Shown here: positions 4,266 to 10,619 of the stretch, in pieces
Layout: each line of letters opens with the position of its first letter
How positions within the stretch are numbered: the first letter of the stretch is position 1
Origin: Baffinella frigidus
Lineage: Eukaryota; Cryptophyceae; Cryptomonadales; Baffinellaceae
Direction of reading: 5' to 3'
DNA length: 10,856 nucleotides
NCBI GenBank assembly: GCA_026770585.1
Contig: MU646587.1
Span: 260,662-271,517 of the forward strand
Notes under the pieces: generated by a model
Told to the model about the DNA's origin: nothing
Seen by the model: the letters and a program-made list of their open reading frames with translations, nothing else
Database searches by the model: none
Program-made: the position numbers and the translations under genes

Positions 4266-6875
4266 TTACATCCTCAGGACATCCGTTCTCATCCGGATGA
4301 ACGGATCCTTGCAAAGAGGCTTCGTCGTGAAGTCCTCCAATCTCTCGGTGGTACGGCTCTTCTTGGTCGCAGCTTGGTCTTTCTCCTCTGAGAAAACCTC
4401 TTCGAGTTTCGAACTTTTCTTGAGTTCCCCTCCGCTCGAACGGCATTGATACACAATTTGGCCCTCCTGGCTGACCTTCTTCGTGAAGATCATTTTGATG
4501 GAGCTCACTTCTTCTCCAGGTGGCAGATCCGCCCAGTCGAACACTTCCTGAGCTTCGAGGGCGTTTCCTTCTTTGCGTTTTGAGATCTTCAATTTCTTCT
4601 TCACTTTCCCTCCCTTTATGGCGATTGCGTTTGCAGCGCTTGTGCAGTTGCGCGCCTTCACGGGGTTCTTCCCTCCCGAATGTGGAGAGGTAGTTGAAGG
4701 ATGTGAGATCTTGCGCAGAGGTACTTGAAGGATGTGAGATCTTGCGGAGAAGTACTGGAAGGATTTGAGATCTTGGATCTTGCGGCGAATCGGGGATTTG
4801 TTCCCACAATCTTCGCCGTAGAGTTTTTCGCTATCTTTGGCGCTCTTGCCTTCCGAGGGAGTCCAAGCTCCGCTCTTCTGCCGCGACTGGGCGGGCTTCT
4901 CCTGCATAATCCTGTTGACCAGGCATGCTTGGCTTAAAACTTCTTTCTGGACTTTTGCCATACGCAGGCTTCCTCCTTCCTTCTGGTGAGGGTATTCCGA
5001 CCAGCTCAACCCTCCCGGGTTCTTGTCTGGTGTGTTCGTCCTGGATTCTTCCGGGACTACTCCTTCTGACACTGTTAAAAGTGTCGTGATGAGCACGGCC
5101 TTCTTTTCCTTCACGGAAGCCGACTTCATCGGCCCAGTGGCGACGCTCTTGACTGGAAGCTTTACTCCGCAGTCGTCGCAGATCTTGCAAATGTTCTCGT
5201 TGACCCACCCGCAGGTGATGCAGATCTTTGCAGGCCCCTCGAAATCGGGGTCTTCCGTTCCCGCAAGTGTCGAAGTGAGCACAACCTTGTGCTTCTCGAC
5301 ATAGGGGAAGTTGTCGTACAAATGCTGGTGGAGGTCCTCTGGAATCTCCAGCTGTACCTTGCAGGAGGCGTTGAGTTGATACAACCCTCCCGGATCGTGG
5401 CATACCGGCAGCCAAGCCTGCTTTGCTTCTGCGCGGTTGATTATGATGCCGTGATGGGATTTTGACAGAACGACCTTGTGTCCCTTCTCGACCAACTTCG
5501 GAATTGAAAGCAGGTTGTACTTGAACTCAGGAGAGTAGTACACTTCTTCCAGCTGTAGGGTCAGGCTCGTGCCTTGATCCGTTGGCCTTGAGATGGAGAG
5601 AGTTCCCTTTTCCTTGATTTGGAGTGGATCTTTTCTTTTGCACGACTGAATGGTTTCTTCGCATTTCACGATATTTTGCAAACTCATTCTGGAGTTTGTA
5701 GTGTGGACCGTTGCAGCGGAGTCGAGCACCCAGCAGTCGTTTCCCTTCGCCTCGTGGCTTGCGACCATGGCGACTATCTCCAAATCTTCGTTCTGTTCTT
5801 TGCCCTGCGACATTCCTTTGGAACCATCGCCCTCCTTCAACCAGCAATCCCGTTGAAGGTGACCGGCTTCTCCACACCGGTAGCAGAGTCTGTCTTCCTT
5901 TTCGGACTCCTTCGCCCCTGCTTCGGGGCGGAATTGAACCCGAGACCTTCTTCGGTCTTGGTCCCTCTCCAGAGAGCAGGGTCTGTCTTCTTGTTCAGAC
6001 TCCTGCGCCCCTGCTTCGGGGCGGAATTGGACCCGAGACCTTCTTCTGTCTTGGTCCTTCTCCAGATAGAGTTCTCCGACTCCTTTCTGAAGTTTCTTCA
6101 TTCTCTGGTCCTCGTTGTAGAGGTCCAAGATCCGGCTTTTGAACGCGTCCCAAGTCGCGGTTTCTCCTGCTCCGGTACTAAGCATTGCTGTTTGCATTGC
6201 TTCAGCACGAAGAGACCACTTGTCTTGGCTGAACTTTTGCATCTGGGCCATGATTCTCCCCAAAAGCTGTTGGTCCGAAACCTCTTGCTTGTTTGACTGC
6301 ATCCTCATGATGTGACAGTCGAGCCTGTCACACCATGCTTGAAGATTTACCTGGGAAGGGGGTGCGTCAAAGCACAGCAGGCTGTCCAGAGTCCCCCAGA
6401 GAAGTCCGACATTTACCCCGCAGATTGCCGGGGGATTTAAAATGTCCTTGAGTCCACGAAGGATGTACGCGGCTCGCCCAGTCGTACCGATCGGGTGGTG
6501 TAGGGCCAGAATTCCAAATTTGCCCAGACGACTGATGAGCACGCTTGAGATCACCCGTGACTGTTGGTGTAGGATCTCCGTTGCGACGTCATCGTCCTGG
6601 TCCGCGTGGTAGCCGCTTTCGACTGCCAGGGAGAGGAATTCTTGATCGTCTTCGAGTAGGACGAGTCTTCCGTCTTTCCGCTGGAGAGAGTCGCTCATGA
6701 GCGAAAAGTGATTCATTCCGTCTGCGGCAAGTTTGCTGTCCAGATCCGTCTTCAACATGAGGTACTGATCTCCAGTGACGCTTGCAGAAATCTCCTTGAG
6801 ATCCTTCAAGTATCTGCATTTGACTGTTCCGACAGCCAGCGCTCGAGATGAGGCGTACGACCCCGCGTCGCTCAT
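4266..6875 (-). CDS. Gag-protease polyprotein with zinc ribbon and reverse transcriptase remnant
   Basis: The ORF encodes 869 residues. ATG at 6875 follows an in-frame TGA two codons upstream and has A at -3. Residues 1-265 are Gag-like. Two 31-residue tandem repeats (about 270-331) precede a CCHC knuckle, C331-x2-C334-x4-H339-x4-C344. The copia-type aspartic protease has its catalytic motif D385-SAATVH, then the conserved YYSPEFKYNLLSIPKL and GLYQLN. In autonomous copia elements the HHCC integrase domain follows. Here it is absent, and residues 552-569 form a zinc ribbon (C552-x2-C-G-W-V-N then C566-x2-C569-G). Residues 775-812 (VFDWADLPPGEEV ... VYQCR) resemble the start of the copia reverse transcriptase domain; the active-site part and RNase H are missing. 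The last 57 residues are unlike any domain I know. Gag and protease look intact, so particles could form; copying would need enzymes from elsewhere. Deletion of integrase from an autonomous parent is the likely origin. Confidence 0.9.
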   Translation of the reverse strand: MSDAGSYASSRALAVGTVKCRYLKDLKEISASVTGDQYLMLKTDLDSKLAADGMNHFSLMSDSLQRKDGRLVLLEDDQEFLSLAVESGYHADQDDDVATEILHQQSRVISSVLISRLGKFGILALHHPIGTTGRAAYILRGLKDILNPPAICGVNVGLLWGTLDSLLCFDAPPSQVNLQAWCDRLDCHIMRMQSNKQEVSDQQLLGRIMAQMQKFSQDKWSLRAEAMQTAMLSTGAGETATWDAFKSRILDLYNEDQRMKKLQKGVGELYLEKDQDRRRSRVQFRPEAGAQESEQEDRPCSLERDQDRRRSRVQFRPEAGAKESEKEDRLCYRCGEAGHLQRDCWLKEGDGSKGMSQGKEQNEDLEIVAMVASHEAKGNDCWVLDSAATVHTTNSRMSLQNIVKCEETIQSCKRKDPLQIKEKGTLSISRPTDQGTSLTLQLEEVYYSPEFKYNLLSIPKLVEKGHKVVLSKSHHGIIINRAEAKQAWLPVCHDPGGLYQLNASCKVQLEIPEDLHQHLYDNFPYVEKHKVVLTSTLAGTEDPDFEGPAKICITCGWVNENICKICDDCGVKLPVKSVATGPMKSASVKEKKAVLITTLLTVSEGVVPEESRTNTPDKNPGGLSWSEYPHQKEGGSLRMAKVQKEVLSQACLVNRIMQEKPAQSRQKSGAWTPSEGKSAKDSEKLYGEDCGNKSPIRRKIQDLKSFQYFSARSHILQVPLRKISHPSTTSPHSGGKNPVKARNCTSAANAIAIKGGKVKKKLKISKRKEGNALEAQEVFDWADLPPGEEVSSIKMIFTKKVSQEGQIVYQCRSSGGELKKSSKLEEVFSEEKDQAATKKSRTTERLEDFTTKPLCKDPFIRMRTDVLRM
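4689..4788. repeat. 31-bp tandem repeat inside the polyprotein ORF, three copies
   Basis: Units at 4689-4719, 4720-4750 and 4751-4788 share GTA(G/C)T(T/G)GAAGGAT(G/T)TGAGATCTTG. The third carries an extra 7 bp. Thirty-one is not a multiple of three, so each unit is read in a different frame (RKISHPS, ARSHILQV, IQDLKSFQ). The total still keeps the ORF open, and a second frame is also open across it. Confidence 0.85.
5884..6069. repeat. 93-bp tandem duplication in Gag
   Basis: Two copies (5884-5976 and 5977-6069), roughly 90% identical, encode two 31-residue blocks with the shared core DQDRRRSRVQFRPEAGA just before the CCHC knuckle. The period is in frame. The basic core could add nucleic-acid binding to the nucleocapsid part; this is inference from charge. 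Confidence 0.9.
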
Positions 6876-7384
6876 CTTTCACCCAGACGCCTTTGGCGGC
6901 TCCGAGCTTCCCGGGATGTTCTTGACTTTCCCGGATCCGTTTCCGGAGTAAACTGCTCCCGGATTTTTCCCCTGAGACCCTCCCAGGCTTTTTCTCAGGT
7001 GGTTCCTCCAAGACCCTTGTCTTAAGGACTCTCTTTCTGAGAGCTCTGGTCTCAGATTCTTCCTCTGAGATTTCTTTTCTCAGAATCCTCTTTCTCTCTG
7101 AAAAGGTGTCCTTGAAGCTTCTTCTTTAGGACCTGTTCTTCCGGGATTCTTATCCCAGGTTCTTCGTGCCGGGATTCTTATCCCGGCCTCGTCCTTTGAG
7201 ACCTTTTGTCCTAGGACTTCTTTCGAGACCTTTCTCGGGACTGGACTGGTGACTTACCAACTTTCTTGGTCTAGAGTCACGCTCTGGCGTTTAGGCGTGA
7301 GGCAGAGATACGGTCGAGAGTTTAAAAGAGATTTTACTCTAAAAAAATGCCCGTACTCACCCACCTTTTCTCCAGCGTTCCTTC
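6876..7384 (-). other. Stem-loop-rich leader before the polyprotein ORF
   Basis: This 509-bp stretch holds no long ATG-started frame of its own. TCTCAGA and TCTGAGA alternate at 7050-7056, 7064-7070 and 7078-7084 with equal 7-bp gaps, so the middle one can pair with either side. Related motifs are at 6971-6977, 6993-6999 and 7036-7043. Two copies of CCGGGATTCTTATCCC (7141-7156 and 7169-7184) each form a hairpin with loop TCTT. In element sense, two good splice-donor matches occur, GGTGAGTA with its GT at 7360-7359 and GGTAAGTC with its GT at 7257-7256. The leader may carry a packaging or translation signal, or an intron. Confidence 0.6.
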
Positions 7385-7759
7385 TTAGGGCGCTTGGGAG
7401 TAAGTCGCCTGGGTTGAGGGAAAAACTTCTTCCTCAAGCTTTTCAACCCGTTCGATGAGCTTCTGGATAAGCTCGTCCTTGGCCACGTTCTTAGCTATCT
7501 CCTCGTTGAGCTGTACCTTAAGACCCGAGTTCTCTATGCGGCCCCTCAAGAACGTCAGACCGCGGACCAGCTCGTCGCTGTGGTCCCGGGACAAGTCCTC
7601 GAGTTCTCCGTGCTTCAGAACGAGATCTCCCTTCAGGTCCGAAACTTTATCCTCTAGGATAGTCAACCTCCTGACCGTGTCCTTAGAGGACTCGTCACTG
7701 GAGGGGGAACCTTGAAGGTTCTTGTTCTCGTGAGAGATTGCAACCACTCCTTGAAGCCC
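7385..7759 (-). CDS. Leader ORF, second half: coiled-coil protein
   Basis: The frame is open from after a TGA (7760-7762) to TAA at 7385-7387. It has no ATG near its start, so it is probably entered from the overlapping upstream frame. It reads as a strong coiled coil with hydrophobic heptads (LTILEDKVSDLKGDLVL, then VQLNEEIAKNV and LIQKLIERVEKLEEEV). Acidic and basic residues are balanced as expected for oligomerising helices. A separate ORF between the 5' LTR and Gag is not usual for copia elements. It could be a structural or RNA-binding helper, or a captured host fragment. Confidence 0.5.
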   Translation of the reverse strand, partial: GLQGVVAISHENKNLQGSPSSDESSKDTVRRLTILEDKVSDLKGDLVLKHGELEDLSRDHSDELVRGLTFLRGRIENSGLKVQLNEEIAKNVAKDELIQKLIERVEKLEEEVFPSTQATYSQAP

Positions 7760-8007
7760 TCAATCTGAGAGGGCTTGATGCCTTGGTTCAGGGCCAGGCT
7801 CTCTTCCTTATTCGGACGATACGTGAACCGGATCTCGGAACTAACCTCGAGGGGTGAAGCCCTCTGGTTCTTCGACTTAGGCTCGATGTCCTTGTCGGTG
7901 TCGAGGACATCAGACAGACTCCTCTTCTTGTCGATCTCCCGCGACACTGCGGGGACACACACGGTTTCGTTCAGGAAACCTAGCCTTGGTTCCTCCGCAA
8001 GGAACCC
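7663..8007 (-). CDS. Leader ORF, first half, in another frame
   Basis: The frame is open from after a TAA (8008-8010) to TGA at 7663-7665, about 114 codons. No in-frame ATG is present; only GTG or other codons could start it. The protein is polar and lysine- and glutamate-rich (SREIDKKRSLSDVLDTDKD, RFTYRPNKEESLALNQG, IEGFKEWLQSL). It overlaps the coiled-coil frame by 97 bp, and passage to it needs a -1 shift. A run of five C's in the overlap is a likely indel site. The pair may be one ORF broken by a 1-bp loss, a programmed frameshift, or spliced exons. Confidence 0.4.
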   Translation of the reverse strand, partial: GFLAEEPRLGFLNETVCVPAVSREIDKKRSLSDVLDTDKDIEPKSKNQRASPLEVSSEIRFTYRPNKEESLALNQGIKPSQIEGFKEWLQSLTRTRTFKVPPPVTSPLRTRSGG

Positions 8008-8040
8008 TTATCCAGTCGTCACAACCCCCGTCCTCTGACG

Positions 8041-8054
8041 GCGGGATAATAACC
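8041..8054 (-). other. Candidate primer binding site (half-tRNA type)
   Basis: In element sense the 14 bases GGTTATTATCCCGC directly follow the CA end of the 5' LTR. They do not match a tRNA 3' end of the common TGGTATCAGAGC kind. Their complement, GCGGGAUAAUAACC, fits an anticodon arm: G30 and G31 pair with C40 and C39, U33 is in place, AAU sits at 34-36 and AA at 37-38. That would be tRNA-Ile(AAU). Drosophila copia and yeast Ty5 are primed by internal tRNA fragments in this way. Confidence 0.5.
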
Positions 8055-9044
8055 TGAAGAGTTTTAGAGTTCAGTCTCAGCAGACCGGTCTCCAAAGTTG
8101 TTGCGAAGTGCGCGCTCGGGACGAGGCACAGGGGGGCGTGACCTTACGGGACAAGTACACGAACGTGCTGGTCTTCAGACCGTGTCCTCAGACAGATGTT
8201 CGTGCTTTTCTTTAATGTCCTTGGACAGAACAGCTGACCTTTAATGTCCGCAGACACAGACACAGGACAAAGTTCGGTTAGAGGATTTTTTACTCACTTG
8301 CTTGAGTCGTGCTTGATCGTGGCTTGTGTATGAGGAAAAGTGATTGAGCGATTCCCAATCTCTTTTAAAGGATTTCTGGGTCAGCTTGCTGACCCCTCTA
8401 AAACTACTAATGAGTCCCCGCTCCCTACTAATGGGAGGAGACCCCTTCATCAGGAAGGGGCCAGCTCCAAACCGTTTGGAACGATTCCTAACTTAGCATC
8501 CTTTCTAGTGCTGATTCTAGCATGACTCCCTGTCCCTTCCCCTAGGGAAGAGACATGGCTGGGCGCTGACCCTCCTGGGTAGCCCCGGGACTCTCGTCCA
8601 TACTGGCTGTGGTGGGGCACGTCAGCCCTTCGTAGCGTCGTCCTTGGCGCGGCGCTGCGAGCCCCACAGCCCTTCTCTCCTTGGTGTAGCTTCCTCCCTG
8701 GGGCGTCATCCGCTGACGTCCCTGGTTTCGCGCGTTTCGCGCGGCCGCCCGTAGGCGCTCGAAGCGTCCTGCTGAGCGATCGGAGGCCTTGACTGGCCTG
8801 ACCGATTCCCGCTTGCGGTGCAGCGTTCCTTCCTCTCCCTGCGGAGCGCGGCGCCGCTCTCTCACCAGCCCTCCATTGAGCTGCTGAGGAATTACGACCT
8901 ATCAGATCTTAGACACACTCACGTGTCTCTCTTAATCCTTATCCAATGGCGATCACGTCGCGTTTACCGGACTGGAGTGTCACGTCCATAGATCCTGAAT
9001 CCAGAACCTTCTAGAAGGTCCTCGGACTTCCCTATTTCGTTTCA
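8055..9044 (-). repeat. 5' LTR (990 bp)
   Basis: This is the promoter-bearing LTR of the minus-strand element. It is the same as 3174-4162 except for a short block near 8398-8411, which here reads CTAAAACTACTAATG. The stem-loop row lies at 8378-8480 and onward. Confidence 0.97.
9004..9016 (-). promoter_or_regulatory. Heat-shock-element-type motif in the 5' LTR
   Basis: This is the same perfect GAACCTTCTAGAA as in the other LTR. In this copy it is placed where it could drive transcription of the element, near the start of U3. Confidence 0.5.
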
Positions 9045-9049
9045 CGATT
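9045..9049. repeat. Target-site duplication CGATT, right
   Basis: CGATT directly follows the LTR end and equals 3169-3173. Confidence 0.93.
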
Positions 9050-9051
9050 TC

Positions 9052-9064
9052 TTCTGGAATGTTC
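9052..9064 (+). promoter_or_regulatory. Heat-shock-element-type motif at the insertion site, right copy
   Basis: TTCTGGAATGTTC again fits TTCnnGAAnnTTC. It matches the left flank copy over 16 of 17 bases and, before insertion, lay 19 bp from it. AATAAA follows at 9070-9075 but no gene ends there. Confidence 0.4.
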
Positions 9065-9084
9065 GATTCAATAAAACAAGTTCA

Positions 9085-9127
9085 ATTTTGGAAGCAGCAC
9101 AATTAGCACCCATTTTGGAAGCAGCAC
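9085..9127. repeat. Two copies of ATTTTGGAAGCAGCAC, period 27 bp
   Basis: Perfect 16-bp copies lie at 9085-9100 and 9112-9127, separated by AATTAGCACCC. No function is evident. Confidence 0.8.
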
Positions 9128-9131
9128 CCAA

Positions 9132-9187
9132 ATGTGAAGGGCCATGTGTTTTCGCACCTTTCTGTGAAAACACGAGGCCCTTCACAT
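9132..9187. repeat. 22-bp inverted repeat, 12-bp loop
   Basis: The left arm (9132-9153, starting ATGTGAAGGGCC and ending TGTTTTC) pairs with 9166-9187 at 20 of 22 positions; the two mismatches are adjacent in mid-arm. It could be an old foldback element or an RNA hairpin. Confidence 0.85.
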
Positions 9188-9240
9188 CAATTTGGCGAAA
9201 ATATCGAAAAGAACCCAAATCGAGAGAGAAGATAATCTCG

Positions 9241-9500
9241 AGGGACCAGTCAACAGGTCACGGATCATTTTTGCGCGTGACCGCGTGTGGTAAACTGGCG
9301 CGGACCATTTTTCGGTGTGACCGCATGACCCCAAAAATGCACCAGCCGTCATCAGACCTTCTAAAAAAAGCGTCACGGGCGTTCTGGAGTGCCCGTCACG
9401 GGCCCCTTACAATACTTGTAAAACGCTGCGGTGAGGATTCTGAGGGGCACGGTGACGAAATCGTCACCGCAGATTGCCTTGAAGTCACGGTGACGATTTT
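9241..9500. repeat. Cluster of GTCAC/GTGAC motifs with direct repeats and palindromes
   Basis: GTCAC or GTGAC occurs at least eight times. A 27-bp segment recurs at exactly 40 bp (9261-9287 and 9301-9327, about four mismatches). CGTCACGGGC occurs at 9371-9380 and 9394-9403. CGGTGACGAAATCGTCACCG (9450-9469) and GTCACGGTGAC (9484-9494) are palindromes. No gene is seen. The pattern may be a regulatory cluster or the end region of a mobile element. Confidence 0.6.
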
Positions 9501-10060
9501 TGCCTTATTCTCCTGAACCGCCCTCTGTCAGCAGGCTTTTGGCACCCTTATCCACGTTTGTCAGCCAAGGAACTGGGGGCAGAGCCGGGGAGCAGGACTG
9601 TGAGGCAGACGGTGACGCGACCAGGATGCCGGGAAGGTCGGAGCAGCTCTTTGCTGCGACGGCTGACCGCCGGAGAGAGAGAGACGCGAAGATGGGAGGG
9701 GGTGAGGCGGGAGAGACCTACCAGCTGCTTCGGAGCTTTCTGCGCGCCAACAGCAAAGCCCCGCGCGACCTTGCATACCATCTCGTCCAAGAACACCCTG
9801 CGACAAGCTGGAAGGTCGGCCGGATGTATCAGGTGCGCCCATGTCCATCACGCCCCTCTTGCCGAGAATGAACCCGTGTGTCATCCATAAGACCCCAAAC
9901 GGAAGATGGTGGTGAATGCCGCCTCAACGCGACCAGGCGCCACCCCCCATCCCTGCGTTCCCAGCACCTCAAACGAAGCACATTTCAAACTGTCTACAAG
10001 CGGAACGGGCCGCCCTCGAGAGCTGATACGAGGGGCTAACCTCTGCCCCTCGTCTCAGCC
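9501..10060. other. GC-rich stretch without a convincing gene
   Basis: Frames of 80-120 codons are open on both strands at once between 9500 and 9890, which is typical of GC-rich non-coding DNA. On the minus strand the reading FLDEMVCKVARGFAVGAQ (about 9743-9796) lies between AG at its start and a GTAGGT donor-like site after its end, so a small exon is conceivable. No family is recognised. Confidence 0.35.
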
Positions 10061-10070
10061 GCAACCCACG

Positions 10071-10078
10071 AGGCAGGC
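10071..10078. repeat. 8-bp target-site duplication AGGCAGGC, left
   Basis: AGGCAGGC directly precedes TAGGG and recurs directly after CCCTA at 10537-10544. Eight base pairs is the hallmark size for hAT elements. Confidence 0.82.
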
Positions 10079-10536
10079 TAGGGTTGTTATCGGAGTTCTG
10101 CCGATATGTTATCAGAGTTATCGGCTCATATCGGCGTTCCAGCCGATAACAGCCGATATGTCCCTCCCCAAAGTCTCCTTCCAGGGGGTGCCTCTGGGGG
10201 GTGGGATGATCCTAGGGTGGGGGTGGAAATTCATGGAAAAATCTTCTCTAAGGTACCCATGTGGCGATCCCAAGGGGGCGCTTTTTTCAAAGCGAGGTAC
10301 CTCTGTATGGTGGTCCTCAGAGGCGGGGGGCGCGTTCTTAAAAGCGAGGTACCCCTGTACATTCTTGACAGGAAAGGCCCCCTTTAGGCCTTAGAGGTCT
10401 GAAGGGGCTTCCCCTGAGCCCCTAGCCGATATGTAAAATGACTGATATCAGGCCCCAGCCGATAAGTCCGATATGCCCCGATATCGGGCCCCAGCTGATA
10501 ACCCCCGATAAGGAATTGTCCGATATAACAACCCTA
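10079..10536. mobile_element. hAT-type non-autonomous DNA transposon (458 bp)
   Basis: Both ends read TAGGGTTGTTAT inward (10079-10090 and 10525-10536), perfect over 12 bp, and then CGGA after a 2-bp offset. The TAGGG start fits the short hAT end motif YARNG and resembles Ac-type ends. About fifteen CCGATA/TATCGG motifs, some as C/A variants, crowd the first 90 and last 110 bp on both strands. Such subterminal repeats bind transposase in Ac. The middle (about 10165-10420) is non-coding, with a G-rich run at 10195-10226. No transposase is encoded, so movement would need a partner. Confidence 0.86.
10251..10360. repeat. Imperfect tandem repeat inside the hAT-type element
   Basis: AGGTACC(C/T) starts units at 10251, 10295 and 10347. 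Each full unit goes on to a GGGGGCGC block and ends in AAAGCG. Unit lengths are 44 and 52 bp; the third is cut short. It appears to be an expansion inside the element rather than a gene. Confidence 0.7.
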
Positions 10537-10544
10537 AGGCAGGC
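10537..10544. repeat. 8-bp target-site duplication AGGCAGGC, right
   Basis: This matches the left flank. The host 24-bp repeat also contains this octamer at 10561-10568, but the copies used here directly abut the element ends. Confidence 0.82.
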
Positions 10545-10619
10545 CTTACCGCACCCCACGAGGCAGGCCTTACCAGGCCACTTCCAGGGGGGGGAGCTTT
10601 GTGTGGCTAGAATTCGAGC

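Larger units (their letters stand above)
3174..9044 (-). mobile_element. Ty1/copia-type LTR retrotransposon, non-autonomous, minus strand
   Basis: The element is bounded by two LTRs with TG...CA ends and a 5-bp duplication. In element sense (minus strand) it has the 5' LTR (8055-9044), a candidate primer site (8041-8054), a leader ORF pair, a structured leader, a Gag-protease ORF, a purine tract (4163-4176) and the 3' LTR (3174-4162). The protease sequence around DSAATVH and the CCHC knuckle place it in the copia group. The interior is only about 3.9 kb, and integrase, most of reverse transcriptase and RNase H are missing, so it would need enzymes from a related autonomous element. The LTRs differ only in one short block, so insertion was probably recent. 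Confidence 0.96.
10061..10574. repeat. 24-bp tandem repeat split by the hAT-type element
   Basis: Units of the form GCA(A/C)CCCACGAGGCAGGCCTTACC are seen. The first is split by the insertion (10061-10078 plus 10545-10550) and the second is whole at 10551-10574. With the element and one duplication removed the two units are contiguous and differ by one base. Confidence 0.8.

Noticed and set aside
4150-4809. A 219-codon minus-strand frame overlapping the polyprotein ORF.
   Set aside because: It is an alternative frame of the polyprotein region, running into the LTR. It lacks any domain, while the main frame carries the recognisable ones.
5619-6296. A 225-codon plus-strand frame opposite the Gag ORF.
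   Set aside because: It is the antisense shadow of Gag, including the antisense of the 93-bp duplication, with no motif of its own.
8041-8054. Conventional primer site for the 3' end of initiator tRNA-Met.
   Set aside because: The bases after the LTR do not resemble TGGTATCAGAGC; the anticodon-arm match fits better.
3174-9044. A Ty3/gypsy element or retrovirus-like element.
   Set aside because: The protease context (DSAATVH followed by the NLLSIPKL and GLYQLN motifs) is copia-type, and no envelope-like frame exists.
9061-9069. GTTCGATTC, resembling a tRNA B box.
   Set aside because: No T-arm stem, A box or cloverleaf surrounds it, and the similar left copy is better explained by the 19-bp repeat.
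9070-9075. AATAAA as a polyadenylation signal.
   Set aside because: No coding sequence ends upstream on this strand and the motif is common by chance.
9085-9494. A CRISPR-like array.
   Set aside because: The repeats are few, imperfect and unevenly spaced, and the window is eukaryotic in character.
9500-9890. Plus- and minus-strand frames of 80-123 codons.
   Set aside because: They overlap in several frames at once, as GC-rich non-coding DNA does. One small reading on the minus strand is mentioned in the region note only.
10561-10568. A second AGGCAGGC as an alternative boundary for the hAT-type element.
   Set aside because: It belongs to the intact host 24-bp repeat unit. The copy at 10537-10544 directly abuts the inverted end.
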